A stretch of 64,000 bases of DNA from Akebia trifoliata (lineage: Eukaryota > Streptophyta > Magnoliopsida > Ranunculales > Lardizabalaceae). Below are positions 34,601 to 43,600 of this stretch, piece after piece. Position 1 is the stretch's first letter, and every line of letters starts with the position of its first letter. The stretch is taken from contig CM030704.1 in NCBI GenBank assembly GCA_017979445.1, positions 13,003,658 to 13,067,657 on the forward strand, given 5' to 3'. The notes under the pieces were generated by a model. The model saw only the letters and a program-made list of their open reading frames with translations, searched no databases and was not told the origin of the DNA. The position numbers were made by a program, and so were the translations under genes.

Positions 34601-37600
34601 CCGCTTAGCCAACCACAAATCTTTGGGATAAGCCTTTGTTGCTGTAGGAAAAAGAGAAAAATACATGCAGTGCAACATTACCAAGCACACCCATAGTGAA
34701 GAGAAGTGGAAAGCATGTTAAATTGATCTGCAAGAAGTGGCCCAAAGGGACTACTAATATTTAGGTTCAACCATCCATATAGATAGGGATATTGGTAAAG
34801 ATATGACCATAGAATTAGTATTAAGTGGAGACTAGCTTTCTATACAGCACAAATAAAACTAAAAGGAAAATTCTATATGGCAGTAATAAGAAAAGCAACC
34901 ATGCTTTTGGAGCTTAATGTTTGAGGAACTTGTTCGTAGAATGAAAGCAACGGAGATGTTGATGTTGAGATGGATGAGTGGTATTTCTAGCAAATATAAT
35001 TAGAAGCGAGTACATTCAAGGAATATGGGAATAGCCTTCATAGGAGATTAAATAAAGAGCACCAAGAAAGGACAAAATACAAGAAATCAATTGAGATGGT
35101 TTGGGCAAATACATTAAAGACCAATGATAACACTATTGACAAGGAGCACTTTAACACAAGTAGAACGCTCTAAAACAGCAATAAGGTCAATAATTACATG
35201 GATAAGAAGAGAAGATCTACATAAGCATGCCAAGACAGAAGATATAGTTCTAGAAAGAGTTGAAGGAAGAAAAATGATTCCTGTTGTTGATCCCAATATT
35301 TGGGTAAGGTGTGGATGAGGATGCTTGTAGATACCATTCTCAATGGTATTGACTAATGCTTGATGACATTAATACCAGGAAGGTGTCATCATTGACCTAG
35401 CCATTGGGAACTCCGCCAAATCAAGGAAGCTAAATAAGGTAAAGGTTTGTTGGGAAAAAGAAGGCTCTGCCAAGAAAGACCGCTTCCACCTGGAAGGTTC
35501 ATAGGGGTGTCAAAGAAGAAAATAGGTTACCCAAGGTACGTCACTGCCTCACTGGCACCAAGGGGCAAATATAGTGGCTGACACTTTTGGATGGGGTGTT
35601 ACAAAGTATCCCTAACGTTTGCCTAATCGGTAAGCAGCACTGACAAACTCTGGAATGTCTTACAACTTAGTGCAAGTCGTGCATAGCATAAATTTCCTTG
35701 TTGAACTATCAAATGATTGCGACACTACGTACCTAACCTAGGTGATGGTACAATGCCTATCTAGTTTGAGACATACAGACACAAGAAAAAAGAGGGGAGA
35801 TTTCCACCTTCCTAGATATACCTAACCCCTTCGCAAAATAGGCAATCCAACCTTCTTCCTTCAAAGGGATTGCTTCTCTCTCTCTCCTTCTTTGATCAAT
35901 TACATCTTTTTCTCTAACCACTAAACCTTTTTCTAATTTCGTTATTCTTGATATTTTGGTGTAACAAGGGCCAAATGACCATAGACTTGATTTAGGTGGA
36001 AATTGGAGTCATCATTGATGAATCCTCATTCCAAGTGAGAGAAGACCTTATCCACCTCCTCAACACCGTATTACAATGGGGGCTCTATTGAGGAAGGTAC
36101 TTCATGCTGAATTACGAGAGGAAGGAGGAATCTTGTTAAACTATAGGAATATGATTGACTCGATCAATGAAGTTAATAAAAAGCAAGATAAGCCCAAGTA
36201 GCCAATACAATGACTGTGCAAAGCATGATTGGGAAGGCATCTAAATCCCTGGAGAAGTATTGCACAATTTCATCCAAATGAGAAAAGAAATCATATACTA
36301 CTTACAGCAATTGGCTTATTGTCCACATCAGTGGTTGAGCTATTGAAGTGTGTGAAGTTGAAGAGTTGTGTGTGGTGGGGGGTGGGTGGGGGGCACTTAC
36401 ATCAATAAGTTATGGGCTTATGGACCCAATACTAAATATCTCATAAAAATAAAGATAATAAAAATAAAATAAATCTAGACCTCTAACACTCCCCCTCAAG
36501 CTGGAGCATACAAACCAAACATGCCCAACTTGGTACATAATATAGAAGATAAACTCCTAAGCAATGCTTTTGTGAGGACATCCCCCAACTTATTTTTTGA
36601 CTTGATGTACGGAGTAATAATCTACTTGGTCAACATCATATCACAAATAAAATGTCAATCCACCTCAATATGTTTTGTCCTCTCATGAAAATTGGGTTGC
36701 TAGCGATATAGTTGGCCGCCAAATATTACAATGCATAGAAATAGGGGAAGGAACCTAAACTCTCATCTCCTTGAATAGAGACTGAACCCAAAACATCTCA
36801 CATGTTGTGTGAGCCATAGCCTTTGTACTCTACCTTAACACTGGAACGTGCAACCTCATTTTGCTTTTTACTATGCCAACTCACCAAATTGCTACCAATA
36901 AAGTACAATATACCAAAATGCCCTCATCTTCAACCTCTTGCCAAAAAGGCTTAATTTTCTTCCAAAAAAAAAAAATTCCATTGTACCCAACCTCGTTGTT
37001 CACCGTTAGAACAAAATGTGGATAAGGCCTGACACATATGGATAGATTCGTGGAGTGACTAGGATCTGATGTCCACTCAGACCAATGGTGTGGTCATATG
37101 ATCACCATTTGGATGAGAAAGAAGTAAGGTAGAATTGATAGGACCTAAACCAAAAGGGGTATGAGAGACCAGGTGGTAGACAGAGAAAATGAGAGGGGAA
37201 AAGAGAGAGTTGTGGGGACCAAGAAAATGTGTAGCGAATTGGTATTCTTGAGGGTTTAATGATAAATGTCACATCTAAGGGAACACTTGGATTTATAAAA
37301 AGAGGATCTCTCTCTCCTTATCTTAGACAAAGGGTGTCAATCGAGGTGACAGATGGGTAGGTAGGACAAGTAACTATCCCAATCTGACTTCCCTTCTATC
37401 CCTACTTGTGTCAATAGGAAAGTCAACCTAGGACAACAAAGTCAATCTCGAGAGGCTATTAAGGATGTTGTCAACAGTGCTGAGCCATTGACACCTCTGT
37501 CATGGAAAACAAAAACCTCCCATACTTTATACATCTGTCAACCTCGAATCTTTCACTTTATACATCTACTACCTCCTGGCTGGTCAGTCCTAAACCTTTT

Positions 37601-40600
37601 AATGTTGATAGGTGTCTTTGAATCTAGATTGACATGAATCTCGAGGATGCCAACCAGGACGTACAGAGGCCAGCAAGTTATGCACATCAGCACGAGGCCG
37701 CACTACCATGACCATACAACAACTAGGTCTGCTAAAGACACAATTATTTGCCACATCAGCACCACGCCTCAACCATAGTAGCACGCTAACAGAGTACTCA
37801 CATCAAGTGACTCTCATGTAATAGATGGTTGGCGTGCATGACCAAAAGTCCAAAACTAACCAGCTAATGGGGAATATTACGAGAACAGGGTTCGATGGGC
37901 CTTAAGTAAGAGATCGAGGTTGACAGATGGACAGACATATAAAGCCTAGGGAGTTTCTACTTTGCAAAACGGGAGTTTCTACTTTGCAAAACAAAAGTTT
38001 CAACGCTACTTATAGCACCCTTTGCAGCCTCCCCAGATTGACTTGGCTTTCATAGATTAACCTTCTTGCTAATACAAGAAGGAATAGATGGAATTTTGAC
38101 TTGGAATTTTGACTAGGACAATGACTTGTCTTGCCTACCCATTTGTCATCTCGATTACCACCCTTTGGCTCAAACAGTGAGAGAAAAATCTCATTTATAT
38201 AAACCGAAGTGGTCCCTCAAATCGGACATCTATCATTAGACCCTCAAAAGCACCAACTCTCTTTCTCCCTCTCAATCTCACTCTCCACCACCTAGTCTCT
38301 CACATCCCTCTTGGTTCAAGTTCCATCAGTCCTACCTTGTCTCTTCCTCAACCAAATGATAACCATACGATTACACTGCTAATCTGAGTGAACTTCGGAT
38401 CCTAGTCACCCCGCTAATTTATCCATGTATACAAGACCTTATCCACTTTCCATTCAAACGATGAACACTCATCAACCTCTAGAGCATTATTTTTAAAACC
38501 TTTTTAACCCATTGTCTTCAATCTTTGGACAAAAACAATTTATTGTTCTTCCCAAAAGCCCATCTTTAACCTCCCCAAAAAGCCCATATTCCTTTCTTAA
38601 TGTTTGAAGGTTTAAAGAGATAGAATCTTGAAATTGAAGACAAGGAAAAAAATATCTACCCTAAAAGTTGGAAGCGATGTTTTTGTTGTTGGGGAGGGGG
38701 GAGGGGGGATAAGGCTTTTGGACAAGAAGTTTAAGATAAGGGCATCTCTTGTTAGTCTCTCATAGAAGACCAAAGTCAAGGGAGTGCGTCACCAGTTTGA
38801 AACATAAGGAGACTTTAATTTTTTTTTTAAACTCAAGAGGGGAACTTCACCCTTTTTATCATTGCCTAGCAAAATAAATTTCGAGAAAGTGTATGCGTTC
38901 AGCCACCATTGAAGCAAAGCAACATTGTCCCCAACCCGATTTAAACCTATTTCGTAGAAGTAAAGAAAGTGTGATACGTTATTTGTGAAGAAAACAACTC
39001 TTTGTTGAATGGTATGAGCTTGATCTTCTCCATGGGGTTGGTAGTCGGTAGCCATCTCTTTTATTGCGGCCTCAATGTACTTTTTATGGGTAAAGTTTCT
39101 ATTAGAAGGAGGTCGAGATACCCCAAGGAAAACAAGCACATAAAAAATTGCAGACTCGATGTTAATCGTACTAGGTTTGCGGAGAAATCATCACGCCATA
39201 ACCCACACTTATCTTCCATATAGATTTCTTTCATCCTTATAGATATACCTGATTATTCTCATCCCCCACCTAAAAAGTTCAACCCGTCCCGAATAAAACT
39301 CTTAACAACTCCTTCCTTATTCCCATGAAAAAAGTTTGGCATCAAGGATTTAGCCAATCAATATGGGTTAAGGGAATTGTTGTCCCAGTAACATGTCTGT
39401 CCTTGAAGCTACAATGGATCTCCACATAAACTGTTTTCCTCCACTAATATGATGAAAAGGAAGGGAGAAAAAGACAATCTCCTTTGTCTTCTATAGCTTC
39501 CAAATAGTTAGTTGAAGTACCATTCTCAAGGGTGAAAAAAATGCTATCGAAACACAAATCCGAACTGTCTCATCCATTTTTTACTTAACGCTATTCTTCT
39601 AATATGTATTTTGAAAAGTCAATTCATGCGATCATAACAAAGGATAATCTTTTGACCATATCCAAGAAGACCAATAAAGGCAATAGTCAAAAAGAGTGTT
39701 TTCAAAGCTTCCTCGAATGATGGGTTCTTAAACTTTAGTATTGGTATAAAATTCTTTCGTTGGGTGTAACAAGTAGGGATATGATGTAATTTTCTTTTTT
39801 TTTTTTTAAACACATTTAGGTTGGAGTGCAATTGGTGTTAACTGATTGTTGGTACATAGATGTGTTAAACTTAGTCTCTAGCATACCACACAAGAAGATC
39901 CTTGTTTTCTGTACCACATTTAGAAAACTTCAAAATACAAAATCCAGCATGGCCATGAATTTACATAAAAGGAAAGAATTACAAAAGAGGGTGGTCACAG
40001 ATAAGAGAGATTACTAAAATTATTTACAAAATTACAACATTAAATGCAACCAAAGAAAATGAAGTTCTCTATGATGGATGTCAGTGGTCTACCTTTTTGA
40101 AAGTACGTCAAATAGTTGACCATATTGTCCCCTAACATCATAAGGGACATATTCGGGGTCTTCTTTTGCAAGTAGGTTTTGATATTCCTCCCAAGAGATA
40201 TATTTAACAGCAGAAACTTCTGTTTCCTACCAAATAAAAAAGACGACAATATCTAGTTTTATTTTATAGTTAATTAAAAAAGAATTTACTACATGAAAAC
40301 AATCACATGTTCCTATAATCATGATGAAAAAAATGAGCAATTTTAAGTTGGAAGTTAAAACAAATATAAGCACCTCTAAGACTTGAAGGGAAATTTCTAG
40401 AAATCCACCAACATAAAATCATTTATTTGACCCATAGCTCAGTTGGTTTTACGCATTGCAAAGCAACTTCGAGGTCGTGGGTTCAAGTCCAGCTTACCCA
40501 TTGAAAAAAAAAATTTTAAATAAAAAAACATAAATCGTTTATTTGACATCAAAAGAACAAAAGCGAAAAAGGAAAAAGTAGCCCGATGGTAATACTATTG

Positions 40601-43600
40601 CCATAATTAATATAAAAAAATCTGATGTTTTGCCGACTTTTTCTGAAGCTTTCCCTTGTAACCCCTACTTTGTCACTATGCCTCCAAGCACAGGAGATCC
40701 TCGGAATTTAATGACTAACGAACATAGCTTAATGCATCAAAATACCAAAAAATAGTTGCAAAATTCATAGACTAACTAATTCAGTGAAAGCCCTGATAAG
40801 CAATTGTGAATGTGAACTACCGAACTACCAACATATGAGAATTAAAATTAAATACCTTGTCAATAAGATAGAGAAATAATTTGGTAAAGTGTTTATTACT
40901 TTGAATTAAGAAGTGTAACCGATAAATCTTACAGATTCTAGAACTAACCAACTGCATTGTAGAGGCAGGTCAGAAAGCACTTTTGTTGATAATCAATATG
41001 ATATTCTCACCTGAAGAGTAAAAGCCTCCAGAGGAATTGGAGCCAAAGTTGTTACAAGATATACGTCATTGAACTCATTGTTGATAAATTTTCCATCATT
41101 TATAACACTGCATTAACAATTTGAAACAAGAAACTGTAAACATTTACATAGTATTCAAGTGCTCATTAACTGTTTGGCAGAGTTCATGATTGAAAGTAGT
41201 TAAGGTCTGTGCAAAGCATATACTTAGATGTAGGGGCGCAACTTGGTACGGTTCAAACCGAGAACCAAGCCAAACCAAACTGATAGCTTTGGACTGGTTT
41301 GGTTCGGTTTGAAACAAGTTGTGCTTCGGTTTTGGGTTGAGAAAATGGAGAACCAATCAATTTGGTTTGGTTCTAGGTTCAAGACATGTATAGAACCTTA
41401 CCACTGTTTAGGAGTTAGGACATAGATGATTAATTCTCTTTTATATAGATCGATTTATGACTCTTTTTTTGGATAGATTAATGACTTATTATATGAAAAT
41501 TCATGTTCATTATTTATTAATTTTTTTTTCATTAAACATATGTTGCTTCCAAGTAGGTTTATAGGATATTGACAACCCACAAAACCGAACCAAACCAAAC
41601 CGATCTTAGAGCATCTCCAACAATGTTCTTTTAAATAAAGAGCATTTTTTGTATTTTTTTTTTTAAAAAAAACGTAACAAAAGTTATTTTAACTAGTGTA
41701 AAATTTGATCCCAACTCCAACAGACTCAACAATTCTTTCTTTATTCTTACATTTAATATTATTGTACTTTTCAAATAAATATTTGTTAAAACCTACTTAA
41801 ATCCTATTAAGAGTCATGAACTCACATCTTGGCATCCAAAAACATGATCTGATACCACAGGCTTGTAGAGAATAAAATTCTAAGAATTTGAAAAAAAATA
41901 TTATCTTTCACCGTTAAATTTTAATTTTAAGTTTTGGGAATTTGGTAACCCTCTATTTTCAACACTTTGGATCAAGCTCAATATTCATTTTTTTTTTTTT
42001 TAATTCATAAAAAAATTTCCATGAAATCTAAAAGGAATTTGTGTAGGATTGCCAATGTGGTAATCCATGTGGGCCCAATGACACTTAGTAAGATTTCAGG
42101 AAAATGTTTTTTCATTTTTTAACATTAAAATAGCTAGTCTTGGAGGTTCTCTACATGCAGAGAGTGGAAGTCCCCCTCTTTATTTTAAAATTTGCTTTTA
42201 AAGAGTCTCTTGGAGACCGTTTTTCAACTTTCACTTTTTAAAGTAAAGAGCAAATAGACTTTAAAGAGTCTGCTAGAGATGCTCTTAATATGATTCGGTT
42301 CGGTTTGGTTCAATTCGATTCTATGGGAAATTTGGTTCAATTCTAGTTCTTATTGAATAGAACCGACCTATGTCGGTTTGGTTCTAATTTGGCCCCAAAC
42401 TGAACAATGTTGAACCCCTACTTAGAGGAAGCATGTGCAACATTTCACTAAAAATGGTGGCCAACTGTTAGTTATAGATGATGAAACGGGACAGTAGAGA
42501 AACAGTAAGTAATGTTGCAATGTTTCATCCTAGCACATCAAAGAACCAAAATGTTTTGGTAAAAACCTTCGAAAAAAGAACGAAACTTTGAACCATAATT
42601 GCAAAGACTCTACTTTCAAAAATCATGCAAGAAACAGAATAATGCATACTAATAAACTCATGCTTAAAAAAAATCATTGCACATTGTGAAATTATCACTA
42701 ACATTATATGAAGCAATGTTTAAAATCTTGTCTCAAAGCAATGCCTCGGTCTGGAGGAAAACCGAGACATTTTGAGATTTATGAAATTTAACTCGGACGT
42801 GTGCACCTAGGCACACACCATTTGTGTCTTGACCGAAACCAATGTCTACGTTAAAACATTCAAAGATGGTACGAAACTTTAAACTACTTAAAATTATGCT
42901 TCCAAAATTTAATAAAATGAACAAAACTCTTCCCAAGAATATACCGTTCAAAACAAAAGAACGGAACTATATGAATGGATATTAAGGGCATAATGTGAAA
43001 TTTATTTAACCATATAATAGTATAAAACCATGTTGCATAAAGAAATATTAAACATCAACATATAATAGTGGGTCTACCAACCACTCTTGAAGGAAAATGA
43101 ATATCAATTCAAATGCATCCTTCGGAAGAGTTACCCCTAGCTCTTCGTCAAGCTCCCTCCTGGAAACATGCAAAATTTTAATTAAAAATCTACAATACAG
43201 AAATGAAACTTTAAAACTGGACATATTAAAACAATATTAATATTGTTCAAGTATAAAACCTCTTTTAAGTAAAACAACGTATTGCAAACTAGAAGAACCC
43301 ATCAATTACTAATATGGAAATGAAAGAAAGTGGAAATAAGTTAATACTTTAAGTAATTTTATAATTTTCTTTGTTGCATCCACTCTTTAAGTAAATTGGC
43401 ATAGTTGCCCAAAACAGAACATGATTTAATTAAATCTGCAGAAAATATGTTGATTTTTTTTTTTTTTTTTTGAAATATTAAATACAGTTAAAATGGAATA
43501 ACTCTTCTTTTTTCCTTTTATATTATGTTTGTAGAAGAAACAATCAAATATAAATCGAAAGAGCTCCCATATCTGTATTCTGACAACAGAATTAGCTTCT

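Noticed and set aside
40432..40505. tRNA gene with TAGCTCAGTTGG and GGTTCAAGTCC boxes
   Set aside because: It does not fold into a full acceptor stem by eye, has an A-rich tail, is flanked by long direct repeats and has a second copy at 25156; it is a SINE.
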